Shown piece by piece: positions 26,313 to 35,070 of a DNA stretch of 64,000 nucleotides. The notes under the pieces are model-generated. The model did not search any database and was not told the DNA's origin. It saw only the letters and a list, made by a program, of their open reading frames with translations. The translations under genes were made by a program, and so were the position numbers. Within the stretch, counting starts at the first letter, position 1. Each line of letters starts with the position of its first letter. The stretch lies in the NCBI RefSeq assembly GCF_900103845.1, contig NZ_FNIJ01000007.1:124001-188000 (forward strand). The letters run 5' to 3'. The DNA comes from Pseudomonas jinjuensis. Its GTDB lineage: Bacteria > Pseudomonadota > Gammaproteobacteria > Pseudomonadales > Pseudomonadaceae.

Positions 26313-28379
26313 ATGAACAATAACAACAGCCTGCTACGTCACCTCGCCTGGCTGGTGGTGGCGATAGTCGGTGCCTTTGCCTTGGGAGTCGTGGCACTGC
26401 GTCGCGGCGAAGCCATCAACGCCTTGTGGATAGTCGTCGCGGCGGTCGCCATCTACCTGGTCGCCTACCGCTACTACAGCCTGTTCATCGCCACCAGGGT
26501 GATGCAGCTGGACCCCAACCGGGCCACGCCCGCGATCCTCAACAACGACGGCCTGGACTACGTGCCCACCAACAAGCACGTGCTGTTCGGCCACCACTTC
26601 GCCGCCATCGCCGGCGCCGGCCCGCTGGTGGGCCCGGTGCTCGCCGCGCAGATGGGCTACCTGCCCGGTACGCTGTGGCTGATCTCCGGCGTCGTGCTCG
26701 CCGGTGCGGTGCAGGACTTCATGATCCTGTTCATCTCCAGCCGCCGCAACGGCCGCTCGCTGGGCGAGCTGGTGCGCGAGGAGATGGGCCAGGTGGCCGG
26801 CACCATCGCGCTGTTCGGCGCCTTCATGATCATGGTCATCATCCTCGCGGTGCTGGCGCTGATCGTGGTGAAGGCCCTGGCCGAAAGTCCGTGGGGCATG
26901 TTCACCGTGCTGGCGACCATCCCGATCGCGATCCTCATGGGCCTGTACATGCGCTACATCCGCCCCGGCCGCATCGGCGAGATCTCGGTGGTCGGCGTGG
27001 CGCTGCTGCTCGGCTCCATCTGGCTGGGCGGGCAGATCGCCGCGAGCCCGGAATGGGCGCCGCACTTCACCTTCACCGGCATACAGATCACCTGGATGCT
27101 GATCGCCTACGGCGGCATCGCCTCGGTGCTGCCGGTATGGCTGCTGCTGGCCCCGCGCGACTACCTGTCGACCTTCCTCAAGATCGGCACCATCGTCGCC
27201 CTGGCCATCGGCATCCTGATCGTCATGCCGGAGCTGAAAATGCCGGCGCTGACCCAGTTCACCGACGGCACCGGCCCGGTGTGGAAGGGCGCGCTGTTCC
27301 CGTTCCTGTTCATCACCATCGCCTGTGGCGCCGTCTCCGGCTTCCACGCGCTGATCTCCTCCGGCACCACGCCGAAGCTGCTCAACCGCGAGCCCGACGC
27401 CCGCTACATCGGCTACGGCGGCATGCTGATGGAGTCCTTCGTGGCGATCATGGCGATGGTCGCCGCCTCGGTGATCGAACCGGGCATCTACTTCGCCATG
27501 AACAGCCCGCCGGCGGTGGTCGGCACCGACGTCGCCACGGTGGCCGCGACCGTCAGCAGCTGGGGCTTCGCCATCACCCCGGAAGTGCTCACCCAGACCG
27601 CCCAGGACATCGGCGAAACCACCATCCTGGCCCGTGCCGGCGGCGCGCCGACCCTCGCCGTGGGCATCGCGCACATCCTTCACCAGGTGCTGCCGGGTGA
27701 GAACACCATGGCCTTCTGGTACCACTTCGCGATCCTCTTCGAGGCGCTGTTCATCCTCACCGCGGTGGACGCCGGTACCCGTGCCGGCCGCTTCATGCTG
27801 CAGGACCTGCTGGGCGGCTTCGTCCCGGTACTGAGCAAGACCGACTCCTGGGGCGCCAACATCGTCGCCACCGGCGGTTGCGTGGCCATGTGGGGCTGGC
27901 TGCTGTACCAGGGCGTGGTCGACCCGCTGGGCGGCATCAACACCCTGTGGCCGCTGTTCGGCATCTCCAACCAGATGCTCGCCGGTATCGCGCTGATGCT
28001 TGCCACCGTCGTGCTGATCAAGATGAAGCGTCAGCAGTACGTCTGGGTGACCATGCTGCCGGCCGCCTGGCTGCTGGTCTGCACCAGCGCCGCCGGCCTG
28101 ATCAAGATCTTCGACAGCAACCCGGCGGTGGGCTTCGTCGCCCTCGGCCAGAAGTACGGTGCCGCGCTGGATGCCGGCCAGATACTGGCGCCGGCCAAGG
28201 ACATCGGCCAGATGCAGAACGTGATGATGAACGCCTACATCAATGCCGGCCTGACCATCCTGTTCCTGCTGGTGGTGTTCAGCGTGCTGGTCTACTCGAT
28301 CAAGGTCGGCGCTGCCGCCTGGAACAAGAAGGAACGTACCGACAACGAGTCGCCGTTCCAGCCGATTCCCGATGCCTGA
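26313..28379 (+). CDS. cstA: Carbon starvation protein / pyruvate-peptide transporter CstA
   Basis: CstA (688 residues) is a large inner-membrane transporter with about 16 helices. It is linked in enterobacteria to pyruvate or peptide uptake during carbon starvation. Recognisable family segments are TNKHVLFGHHFAAIAGAGPLVGPVLAAQMGYLPG (in parts, about residues 88-120), FHALISSGTTPKLL and FEALFILTAVDAGTRAGRFMLQDL. The C-terminus is charged and cytoplasmic (KKERTDNESPF). A YbdD/YjiX gene follows after 12 bp, the standard partner. A 150-bp leader separates it from the preceding terminator. Confidence 0.95.
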   Translation: MNNNNSLLRHLAWLVVAIVGAFALGVVALRRGEAINALWIVVAAVAIYLVAYRYYSLFIATRVMQLDPNRATPAILNNDGLDYVPTNKHVLFGHHFAAIAGAGPLVGPVLAAQMGYLPGTLWLISGVVLAGAVQDFMILFISSRRNGRSLGELVREEMGQVAGTIALFGAFMIMVIILAVLALIVVKALAESPWGMFTVLATIPIAILMGLYMRYIRPGRIGEISVVGVALLLGSIWLGGQIAASPEWAPHFTFTGIQITWMLIAYGGIASVLPVWLLLAPRDYLSTFLKIGTIVALAIGILIVMPELKMPALTQFTDGTGPVWKGALFPFLFITIACGAVSGFHALISSGTTPKLLNREPDARYIGYGGMLMESFVAIMAMVAASVIEPGIYFAMNSPPAVVGTDVATVAATVSSWGFAITPEVLTQTAQDIGETTILARAGGAPTLAVGIAHILHQVLPGENTMAFWYHFAILFEALFILTAVDAGTRAGRFMLQDLLGGFVPVLSKTDSWGANIVATGGCVAMWGWLLYQGVVDPLGGINTLWPLFGISNQMLAGIALMLATVVLIKMKRQQYVWVTMLPAAWLLVCTSAAGLIKIFDSNPAVGFVALGQKYGAALDAGQILAPAKDIGQMQNVMMNAYINAGLTILFLLVVFSVLVYSIKVGAAAWNKKERTDNESPFQPIPDA

Positions 28380-28391
28380 TGGAGGTGACGT

Positions 28392-28595
28392 ATGTTCAAC
28401 GACCTCAGCCGCATGGGTAAGTACCTCGGGCAGGCCGCCCGGATGCTGGTAGGCATGCCCGACTACGACACCTACGTCGAGCACATGAAGAAGACGCATC
28501 CGGACAAGCCGGTGATGACCTACGAGGAGTTCTTCCGCGAGCGCCAGGAAGCGCGCTACGGCGGCGGCAAGGGAAGACCGATTCGCTGCTGCTGA
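28392..28595 (+). CDS. YbdD/YjiX (DUF466) small protein
   Basis: This 67-residue protein follows cstA by 12 bp, as in most bacteria with cstA. The family signature [20 protein letters not shown] and [18 protein letters not shown] are clear. It has been reported to be needed for CstA-type pyruvate transport in E. coli relatives; that role is assumed here. It ends in the unusual pair RCC. A transcription terminator lies about 100 bp downstream. Confidence 0.93.
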   Translation: MFNDLSRMGKYLGQAARMLVGMPDYDTYVEHMKKTHPDKPVMTYEEFFRERQEARYGGGKGRPIRCC

Positions 28596-28694
28596 ACAAC
28601 GACCCGGGCTGTCGTCTTCGCGCCAGCGCGACCGGGGGCTGTCGGCAGGGATGAGGTTTTGCGACATCCTTGTCCAAGCCCGATCCGATCACCA

Positions 28695-28728
28695 CGGGCC
28701 ACGAGCGATCGCGGCCCGTTTTCATTTT
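28695..28728 (+). terminator. Probable terminator of cstA-ybdD operon
   Basis: Stem CGGGCC (28695-28700) pairs with GGCCCG (28713-28718) across a 12-base loop, followed by TTTTCATTTT. It lies only 17 bp before the next start codon, so it may also act as an attenuator for the GTPase gene. Confidence 0.65.
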
Positions 28729-28744
28729 CCCGAGTGGATTTCCC

Positions 28745-29731
28745 ATGAGCGATAGCGCAACACCCGTGCAGATCCCGGTAACCGTCCTCACTGGCTTCCT
28801 CGGCGCCGGCAAGACCACCCTGCTCAGGCACATCCTCAAGGCCGAGCACGGCCTGAAGATCGCCGTGATCGAGAACGAATTCAGCGAGACCCCGATCGAC
28901 GCCCAGCTGCTCGGCGACGATCCGGTGCAGGTGATGACCCTGTCCAACGGCTGCGTCTGCTGCACCATCAATACCGACCTGGAGAAGGCGCTGTTCCTCC
29001 TGCTGGAGCGGCGCGACAACGGCGAGATCGACTTCGACCGCCTGGTGATCGAATGCACCGGCCTGGCCGACCCGGCACCGGTGGCGCAGACCTTCTTCGT
29101 CGACGAGACCCTGCGCGAGCGCTACCTGCTCGACGGCATCATCACCCTGGTCGACGCAGTCAACGCCGAGCGCCATCTGCAGGAAACCATCGCCCAGGCC
29201 CAGGCCGGCTTCGGCGACCGCATCCTGGTGAGCAAGCGCGACCTGGTGGCGCCGGCGGACTACGCCGCGCTGGTCGAACGCCTGCAGCGCATCAATCGGC
29301 GCGCGGAGGTCTTCCCTGTGGATAACGGCGCCATCGACCTCGACCGCCTGCTCGACGTGCGCGGCTTCAACCTCAACGCCGAGGTCGGCCTGCGCCCGCT
29401 GCAGCCGCTGCGCCCGGCGGCGACGGTCAACGATCGCATCGCCACCATGGTCCTGCGCACCGACAGGCCGCTGGACATCGAGCGCCTCAGCCAGTTCATG
29501 GACGACCTGTTGCAATGGCACGGCAACTCCCTGCTGCGCTACAAGGGCGTGCTGAACATCGCCGGCGAAGCGCGGCGGCTGGTGTTCCAGGGCGTGCTGC
29601 GGCTGTACGGGTTCGACTGGGACACCGAGTGGCAGGACGGCGAGGTGCGTGAGAGCGTGATGGTGTTCATCGGCGATAACCTGCCGGAGGAGCAGATCCG
29701 CCAGGGCTTCGAGGCGATTACCGGGGCGTGA
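28745..29731 (+). CDS. yjiA: CobW/YjiA-family metal-binding GTPase (COG0523)
   Basis: This 328-residue G3E GTPase has Walker A GFLGAGKTTLL (about residues 16-26) and the metal-binding GCVCCTI (CxCC). The switch region is ECTGLADPAP and SKRDLV is the base-recognition motif. A C-terminal CobW domain contains GVLNIAGEARRLVFQGV. Family members deliver metals such as zinc or cobalt to enzymes. The ATG at 28745 gives the YjiA-like length; the upstream in-frame start would run through the terminator. The place after cstA-ybdD matches the E. coli yjiY-yjiX-yjiA order and P. aeruginosa PA4606-PA4604. Confidence 0.9.
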   Translation: MSDSATPVQIPVTVLTGFLGAGKTTLLRHILKAEHGLKIAVIENEFSETPIDAQLLGDDPVQVMTLSNGCVCCTINTDLEKALFLLLERRDNGEIDFDRLVIECTGLADPAPVAQTFFVDETLRERYLLDGIITLVDAVNAERHLQETIAQAQAGFGDRILVSKRDLVAPADYAALVERLQRINRRAEVFPVDNGAIDLDRLLDVRGFNLNAEVGLRPLQPLRPAATVNDRIATMVLRTDRPLDIERLSQFMDDLLQWHGNSLLRYKGVLNIAGEARRLVFQGVLRLYGFDWDTEWQDGEVRESVMVFIGDNLPEEQIRQGFEAITGA

Positions 29732-29762
29732 CGGCCCCGGGGATCCAATAAACCGGCGACGT

Positions 29763-29823
29763 TGTAGGAGCGGGCCATGCCCGCGACCGGTCATGATGTC
29801 GGGGGCATGGCCCCCTCCTACAG
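29763..29823. repeat. REP pair
   Basis: A GTAGGAGCGGGCCATGCCCGCGA element faces a diverged inverse copy (CGGGGGCATGGCCCCCTCCTAC) between the GTPase gene and yceH. Confidence 0.8.
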
Positions 29824-29935
29824 GCTCTATGGGCCATTTGCCATCTCCGACAACATCCGAACACACCCCGGGAGTGCCAAAGCCCGCGCAGCCGGCTAGG
29901 CTAGGGCGGTTCCCACGCAAATGGATGTTGTAGCC

Positions 29936-30598
29936 ATGACCTCTGAAGCCGAAACCACTTCCGCCCGGGAGCCCCTCAGCGCGGTGGAAGCCCGCATCGT
30001 CGGTTGCCTGATCGAGAAGCAGGCGACCACCCCGGAATCCTATCCGCTCACCCTCAACGCGCTGGTCACCGCCTGCAACCAGAAGACCAGCCGCGAACCG
30101 GTGATGAACCTCACCCCCGGCCAGGTCGGCCAGGCCCTGCGCCATCTCGAAGGACGCGAGCTGGTGCGCCTGCAGATGGGCAGCCGCGCCGACCGCTGGG
30201 AGCAGCGCGCCGAGAAGACCCTGGAGCTGGTCAAGCCGCAGCTGATGCTGATCGCCCTGCTGTTCCTGCGCGGACCGCAGACGCTCAACGAGCTGCTCAC
30301 CCGTACCCAGCGCATGTACGAATTCGACGACACCGAGGAAGTCCGCCACCAGCTCGAACGCCTCGCTACGCGCGGCATGATCGTGCAGCTGGAGCGGCAG
30401 CCGGGGCAGCGCGAGGATCGCTACATGCACCTGCTCGGCACCGAGGAAGACCGCGCCGAAGCCATCGCCGCCAGCGCCAGCCGCAGCAGTTCCAGCGAAG
30501 GCGGCGGCGCCGTGGACGGCGGCCGCATTGCCGAACTGGAAGCGCGGGTCGCCGCCCTGGAAGAACGCCTGGCGCGGCTGGAGCAGGAGCGCGAGTGA
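29936..30598 (+). CDS. YceH-family (DUF480) protein
   Basis: This 220-residue protein contains the DUF480 winged-helix repeats: [21 protein letters not shown] and [20 protein letters not shown], then [20 protein letters not shown] serine-rich linker and a coiled coil ([21 protein letters not shown]) end the protein. E. coli YceH is of similar length (215). The ATG at 29936 was preferred over one 15 bases earlier because of spacing to GGATGTTG. The function is unknown, perhaps DNA-binding. Confidence 0.9.
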   Translation: MTSEAETTSAREPLSAVEARIVGCLIEKQATTPESYPLTLNALVTACNQKTSREPVMNLTPGQVGQALRHLEGRELVRLQMGSRADRWEQRAEKTLELVKPQLMLIALLFLRGPQTLNELLTRTQRMYEFDDTEEVRHQLERLATRGMIVQLERQPGQREDRYMHLLGTEEDRAEAIAASASRSSSSEGGGAVDGGRIAELEARVAALEERLARLEQERE

Positions 30599-30608
30599 GC
30601 GTGACATC

Positions 30609-30889
30609 GTTCCCACGCTCCCGCGTGGGAATGCAGTTGCCGACGATCCCGCGTCCGAATCTGACGTTCGGTGTTGGGCAATGGCGGATAACGCTTGTGG
30701 CGTTATGCGCCCTACGCGAGAGGTTCGTCGCCGTAGGAGCAACTGTCTTTTGGATTCCCGCGTTCGCGGGAAAGACGAAGTGAGGTGAGGCCTCAGCGCC
30801 CTCCCGTCATCCTCGCGAACGCGGGGATCCAATAAGCCGTGTAGGAGCGGGCCATGCCCGCGAATCGCACGCATGGCCCGCCCCTACAG
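30609..30889. repeat. Dense repeat cluster between yceH and MFS gene
   Basis: The 297-bp gap holds GTTCCCACGC...GCGTGGGAAT (30609-30632) and GCGGATAACGCTTGTGGCGTTATGC (30683-30716). A pair of GCGTTCGCGGGAA / CGCGAACGCGGGGATCC elements (30751-30833) follows, then a REP GTAGGAGCGGGCCATGC pair (30841-30889). Four families occur within 280 bp; no gene is seen. Confidence 0.8.
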
Positions 30890-30895
30890 TTCACT

Positions 30896-32086
30896 TCAGG
30901 CGCTTGCCGCCAGCATCACCGACTGCTCGTGGGCGCGCACCCTGGCCAGCGGCACCAGCACCATCAGCAGGGTCAGCACGACGATGCCGGCGATCACGCT
31001 GGCCACCAGCGGGTAGCCGCCGATCGACACCAGCAGGCCGGAAGTCGCCGGGCCCACGGCGATGCCAAGGGTGAGGAAGCTGCCGCAGGCGGCGACGATG
31101 CGGCCTTCGCGGTCCAGCGAGGCGGCCAGGCCGGTGAGGTAGGCGAGGGCGTAGAAGTAGGTCGAGGCGATCATCATCACCGCCATGGTGTACATCGGCT
31201 TGGACATCTCGCCGAGCACGTAGCCCAGGCTCACCGCGCCGCACGACAGGATGCCGACGATCACCGGCATGCTCATGCCGAAGCGCCGGCCGATCAGCGC
31301 GGCCAGCAGCGGGCCGATCAACCCGACGAAGGCCTGCAGCGAGAACAGCATGCCCAGCTCCGCGCCGTCGTAGCCGACGCGCACGCCGACCTGCTCGACG
31401 AAGGCCCAGCCCATGGTGTCGCGGGCGGAGAACAGGAAGGTCGCGAGGATCATGCAGATCGCCACGCCGGACAGCAGCTTGTTGTCCGGCATGCGCTGCG
31501 CGTGGTGCGCCTCCAGGCTCGGGCGCTGCGGCATGAACAGGATCGGCAGCAGCATCACGCACATGGTGATGGCGATCGAGTAGTACAGGCCGGACAGACC
31601 GTAGCTCGCCATGGTGTGGGCGAACACCAGCATGACCACGATCATCAGCGCGACGAACAGGATGTTCATGTGCCCGGCGACGTTGTCCGGATGTTTCGCG
31701 CTGGACACGCAGGCGTTGCCGCAGGCCAGGGCGAGGCCGGCGCCGGTGCCGGCGGCGCAGCGCAGCACGGCGAGCAGGTAGATGTCGGACACCGAGGCCG
31801 ACAGCAGGTTGGCGCAGATCGCCAGCACCGCGCCGCACAGCGCGATGGTGCGGCGCGGCGCGCGGCCCATCAGCGGGGCGATGATCAGCGAGGCGAGCAT
31901 GGTGAAGACGAACTCGGCGGACATCAGGAAGCCGGCCTGCGCTTCGTCGAGTTTCAGATCGTTGATTACCGCGCTGATCAGGAACGGCAGCGCGAGCAGG
32001 GCCAGCAGGCCGACCCCGTAGGCCGCGGCGAAGGCGGAGAACACCAGCTTCCAGCTTTCCGGCATGAAATCACGCAAATGCTTCAT
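30896..32086 (-). CDS. MFS transporter linked to the P450/ligase cluster
   Basis: This 396-residue major facilitator has about twelve helices. The first half shows SAVINDLKLDEAQAGFLMSAEF and the loop APLMGRAPRRTIALCG (motif A). The second half has GPLLAALIGRRFGMS. Start ATG 32086 has GAGGATCGTTCA upstream. It lies downstream of the Cache and GntR genes on the same strand, but 434 bp of repeats and AT-rich DNA intervene, so it probably has its own promoter. I infer it imports or exports the compound handled by the P450 cluster; the substrate is unknown. Confidence 0.8.
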   Translation of the reverse strand: MKHLRDFMPESWKLVFSAFAAAYGVGLLALLALPFLISAVINDLKLDEAQAGFLMSAEFVFTMLASLIIAPLMGRAPRRTIALCGAVLAICANLLSASVSDIYLLAVLRCAAGTGAGLALACGNACVSSAKHPDNVAGHMNILFVALMIVVMLVFAHTMASYGLSGLYYSIAITMCVMLLPILFMPQRPSLEAHHAQRMPDNKLLSGVAICMILATFLFSARDTMGWAFVEQVGVRVGYDGAELGMLFSLQAFVGLIGPLLAALIGRRFGMSMPVIVGILSCGAVSLGYVLGEMSKPMYTMAVMMIASTYFYALAYLTGLAASLDREGRIVAACGSFLTLGIAVGPATSGLLVSIGGYPLVASVIAGIVVLTLLMVLVPLARVRAHEQSVMLAASA

Positions 32087-32293
32087 TGAACGATCCTCTG
32101 GGCGAGTGGGGTGGGCAGGCGATGACGAGCCGGATTGCACGGGGGCACTGCTCGGGAGGTGTGGCGTGTTCTTGTTGTATTCATTTCTGCCTCGCTGTTG
32201 TTGTTATCGGCCTTCGGTGGCCCGAGCGGGAAAGTGGCTTCGGGTAACACCTGGGGACAGGCAGGAGAGAGAAAGCACAGCCTGTGCCATATT

Positions 32294-32311
32294 ACATATG
32301 AATTAATATGT
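32294..32311. promoter_or_regulatory. AT-rich palindrome upstream of MFS gene
   Basis: ACATATGAATTAATATGT has perfect 6-base arms around a 6-base spacer. It lies about 210 bp upstream of the MFS start, in an AT-rich island. The rest of the 434-bp gap holds a REP pair and nothing else recognised. Confidence 0.4.
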
Positions 32312-32350
32312 TTTATGTGGTGCAGAACTCATGCATTCGCGCCGAACCCT

Positions 32351-32438
32351 GTAGGAGCCAGCTTGCTGGCGATCCAGGCCTTGCCGGCAAGCTGGGAGCC
32401 GCCGGTTCGCACGAAATCGCCAGCAAGCTGGCTCCTAC
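32351..32438. repeat. GTAGGAGCCAGCTTGCTGG palindrome pair
   Basis: A GTAGGAGCCAGCTTGCTGGC unit faces its inverse GCCAGCAAGCTGGCTCCTAC. The same pair occurs at 3297, 23322 and, degenerate, at 34297. Confidence 0.85.
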
Positions 32439-32520
32439 AGATACCGAGTACGACGAACCGGCGGGTTGCACCCATTATAGGATGCCCCGCATTGGGGCGA
32501 GGAATACCCGCTTTGGGGCG

Positions 32521-33273
32521 TCAGGCGGCGCGGCGGCGCGGTTCGGGGCGCTCGATCAGCGCCCAGTGCGCCGAGCCTTCGCCCAGCTCCACGCTGCGGC
32601 AGCCCGCCTCGGCATGGTTCAGCGTGTGGCTGGCCAGTTCGCCGACCGGCCAGTTGGCGCTGTTGGCGGCCAGCACGCGGCCTTCCTCGGTGACGATCAG
32701 CGCCTCGTGGCTCATGCGCATCAGGCACGGGGCGAGCACCCGCTCGAAGCGGTTGAGGGCGATGTCGGCGCCGGCGATGCCGAGGAAGCGGCCGTCGACG
32801 AGGATCGGCATGGCGAAGGTGAGGATGTACATGTCCTGCCCGTAGAGGTCGATGTACGGCCCGGCGACCACCGCGTGGCCGCTCTGCTGCGGGCCGGAGA
32901 ACCAGGGCATGTCGCGGTAGTCGTAGTAGCTCTCGCTGCGCCGGTTGAAGTTCAGGCTCAGCGGCACCACGCGGCCGCCCTTGCCCAGGTGGCGCCATTC
33001 CAGGTGCATGTCGCGGTCCTGCAGGGTCCCGGGCTGCAGCACCACGCCGCTGCCCTGCATGCACGAGCCGGGCTGGGTGAGGTTGTTTTCGATGAGCGGG
33101 CGCAGCGGGGCGAGATCGGCGCTGGTCATCGGCCGTCCGCCATCGGCGAGACTGGTGTGGATGCGGATCACTTCGTCCGCCAGGGTGGCGATCTGCTCGA
33201 AGATGTTACCGATTGAAACGTTGATACGTGCAGCGCATTCGTTCAGTTCGTCACGGGACAGTGGGGTATCCAT
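32521..33273 (-). CDS. Soluble Cache-domain (PDC-like) sensor protein
   Basis: A 250-residue protein with no signal peptide or membrane helix. The N-terminal helix (NECAARINVSIGNIFEQIATLADEVIR in parts) leads into a Cache/PDC-type ligand-binding domain: YYDYRDMPWFSGPQQSGHAVVAGPYIDLYG, then DMYILTFAMPILVDGRFLGIAGADIAL. These are the hallmark strands of extracellular sensor domains, yet here the domain stands alone in the cytoplasm. It lies 89 bp downstream of the GntR gene, same strand, so co-regulation is likely. It may sense the amine or amino acid handled by the neighbouring enzymes; this is inference. Confidence 0.75.
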   Translation of the reverse strand: MDTPLSRDELNECAARINVSIGNIFEQIATLADEVIRIHTSLADGGRPMTSADLAPLRPLIENNLTQPGSCMQGSGVVLQPGTLQDRDMHLEWRHLGKGGRVVPLSLNFNRRSESYYDYRDMPWFSGPQQSGHAVVAGPYIDLYGQDMYILTFAMPILVDGRFLGIAGADIALNRFERVLAPCLMRMSHEALIVTEEGRVLAANSANWPVGELASHTLNHAEAGCRSVELGEGSAHWALIERPEPRRRAA

Positions 33274-33362
33274 CGTGAGGCCTCGCTCATTCTTGTATTG
33301 GCTTCCCAGAAAACCGGGAGCATAGGTTTCGCGTGGGGAATGAGGGGCAAGTGCTGTGCCAA

Positions 33363-34112
33363 TCAGCTGTCTTCGACGGCAAAAAGATCCAATTTCATAT
33401 CTATGAGTCTTTTTATGCCACGGCTGACATGTGCTTCGGCCAGGGCGCCGGCCAGGTTGCTGTCACCGCTGGCGATGGCCTCGGATATGGCGCGATGTTC
33501 CTGCTGGATCGCCTCGACCCCCGGCGCGCCTTCCATCGGCAGCCAGAGCAGTTCGCCGATCTCCGCCTGCAGGCGGATTTCCGCATGGGTCAGGCGGATC
33601 GACTGCGAGGCCACGGCGATCTCGATATGGAAGCGCGCATCGGCGCGGCGGCGCTCGTGGCGGCTGCCGGCCTCGCCGAGGGCGGCGATGTAGCGCTGGA
33701 AATGCTGGTGGTGTTCCTTCGATGCACGGCGCGCCGCCAGCCGCGCGGCGGCGCCGGAAATCGCCATGTGCTCGTCGCAGAGGTCGCGCAGGTCGGTGGT
33801 GCTGAGTTCTTCCAGGCGCGCGAGGAGGATTTCCTCGGGCATCTCGACGATGGTGCAGACGAAGCTGCCGCCGTTGCGCCCGCGCCGGGTCTCGATGGCG
33901 CCGCGCTGGCGCAGGTAGGCGAGGGCTTCGCGCAGGGTCACGGTGGCGACGCCGAACTGCATGGCCAGCTCGGTCTCGCTGGGCAATTGCTGGCCTTCCG
34001 CGAACAGGCCGAGGTCGATCGCTTCCATCAGGCGGCGCACCACCTCTTCCGTGCGGCCTTCCTGGCGCAGGCGGATGAAGGAGCCGTGGGGCGTGTGGGA
34101 TCTTCCATTCAT
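33363..34112 (-). CDS. GntR-family transcriptional regulator (FadR/FCD subfamily)
   Basis: This 249-residue regulator has an N-terminal winged helix: LFAEGQQLPSETELAMQFGVATVTLREALAYLRQRG in parts. An all-helical FCD ligand domain follows, with D...H residues (LCDEHMAISGAAARLAA, DARFHIEIAVAS, QEHRAISEAIASGD) that usually bind a metal and an organic acid. Start ATG 34112 was preferred over a 40-residue extension lacking homology. It sits between the P450/ligase genes and the Cache and MFS genes, and is the likely local regulator. Confidence 0.88.
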   Translation of the reverse strand: MNGRSHTPHGSFIRLRQEGRTEEVVRRLMEAIDLGLFAEGQQLPSETELAMQFGVATVTLREALAYLRQRGAIETRRGRNGGSFVCTIVEMPEEILLARLEELSTTDLRDLCDEHMAISGAAARLAARRASKEHHQHFQRYIAALGEAGSRHERRRADARFHIEIAVASQSIRLTHAEIRLQAEIGELLWLPMEGAPGVEAIQQEHRAISEAIASGDSNLAGALAEAHVSRGIKRLIDMKLDLFAVEDS

Positions 34113-34296
34113 GCTGTATGCGGTCGAAGACGCGCGTCCCGCTGGCGGATGACGCTGCGCTCCTGCCCGGTCTCCTGAAGCGGCGGTGGTCTGGGAAAGG
34201 AATTTATCAGAGTCGATACTGCATAACCTCATGATCAGAGTTCAAGGGATAGAAGGGGGTATTGCTTTGGTGGACCATTGAAGAAGTGGGCCATTC

Positions 34297-34366
34297 GATC
34301 GCCAGCAAGCAGGCTCCCGCGGTCAGCGCAGCGCCGAACCCGTAGGAACCATCTTGCTGGCGATCG
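34297..34366. repeat. Degenerate GCCAGCAAGC palindrome pair
   Basis: GATCGCCAGCAAGCAGGCTCC faces CCGTAGGAACCATCTTGCTGGCGATC, a diverged copy of the pair at 3297, 23322 and 32351. It lies between the binding-protein gene stop and the GntR gene. Confidence 0.65.
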
Positions 34367-34374
34367 TCATTTCC

Positions 34375-35070
34375 CTAGAACGGATACGCCAGCGTCGGCA
34401 TCCACTTCTGCCAGATCGCCCGCAGCTCGCCGGTGGCCTTGGCCGCCGCCAGGGCGGTGTTGACCAGGTCGAGCCATTGCGGATCGTCCTTCTTCACCGC
34501 GATGCCCCACTCGTTGTGGGTCGGCACGCTGAAGCCAATGGCCAGGTCGGCTTCCTCGGCCAGCGGCACCAGCGCCACGTCGTCGTCGACGAAGGCGTCG
34601 ATCCGGCCTTCGCGCAGCGCCCGCACCATGTCGCCGAGCACGTCGTCCGAATCGCCGCCGAAGGGCACGCGGATGGCGCCGTCGAAGGTTTCCGCCAGGG
34701 CCATGTTGAGGCTGTTGGCGATCGCGCCGACGCGCTTGCCGGCCAGGTCCGCCGGGCTGCGCACTGGACTGCCGCGCAGGACCATCACCGCCTCGTCGAA
34801 CACCGCGTAGGGCTCGGTGAAGTCGGCGAGGGTCTTGCGGTAGGCGGAGATGCCCTGGCCGCAGAGCAGCAGGTCGGCGTCGCCGGCCTGCAGGGCGGGG
34901 TAGAAGTCCGCCCAGTTGCGGTAGACGAACTCGGTCTGGCGGCCGAGCAGCCGGCCGAGCAGGCGGGCGACGTCGGATTCGTAGCCGTGCCGGTAGCCGG
35001 CGGCGTCCTTCCAGAACAGCGGCGGCGCGGGCAGGTCGGCGCAGAGCACGCGGAGAACGGTCTGGCTCAT
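34375..35070 (-). CDS. Solute-binding-fold (SBP_bac_3) protein without signal peptide
   Basis: This 231-residue protein has the amino-acid-binding fold: FYPALQAGDADLLLCGQGIS, then FTEPYAVFDEAVMVLRGSPVRSPADLAGKRVGAI. A hinge segment ALREGRIDAFVDDD and a C-terminal LRAIWQKWMP follow. It starts directly MSQTVLRVLCADLPAPP with no signal peptide, so it should stay in the cytoplasm. Its ATG overlaps the TGA of the glutamine-synthetase-like gene (ATGA), which fixes the start and implies coupled translation. An intracellular ligand-binding or enzyme role (for example a cyclohexadienyl-dehydratase-like activity) is more likely than transport. Confidence 0.75.
   Translation of the reverse strand: MSQTVLRVLCADLPAPPLFWKDAAGYRHGYESDVARLLGRLLGRQTEFVYRNWADFYPALQAGDADLLLCGQGISAYRKTLADFTEPYAVFDEAVMVLRGSPVRSPADLAGKRVGAIANSLNMALAETFDGAIRVPFGGDSDDVLGDMVRALREGRIDAFVDDDVALVPLAEEADLAIGFSVPTHNEWGIAVKKDDPQWLDLVNTALAAAKATGELRAIWQKWMPTLAYPF

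Noticed and set aside
26334..28667. 777-codon antisense open frame over cstA
   Set aside because: His/Gly/Asp-rich shadow without domain; cstA is certain.
28556..30874. 772-codon antisense frame over the GTPase and YceH genes
   Set aside because: It spans two well-supported genes and REP elements, and has no domain.
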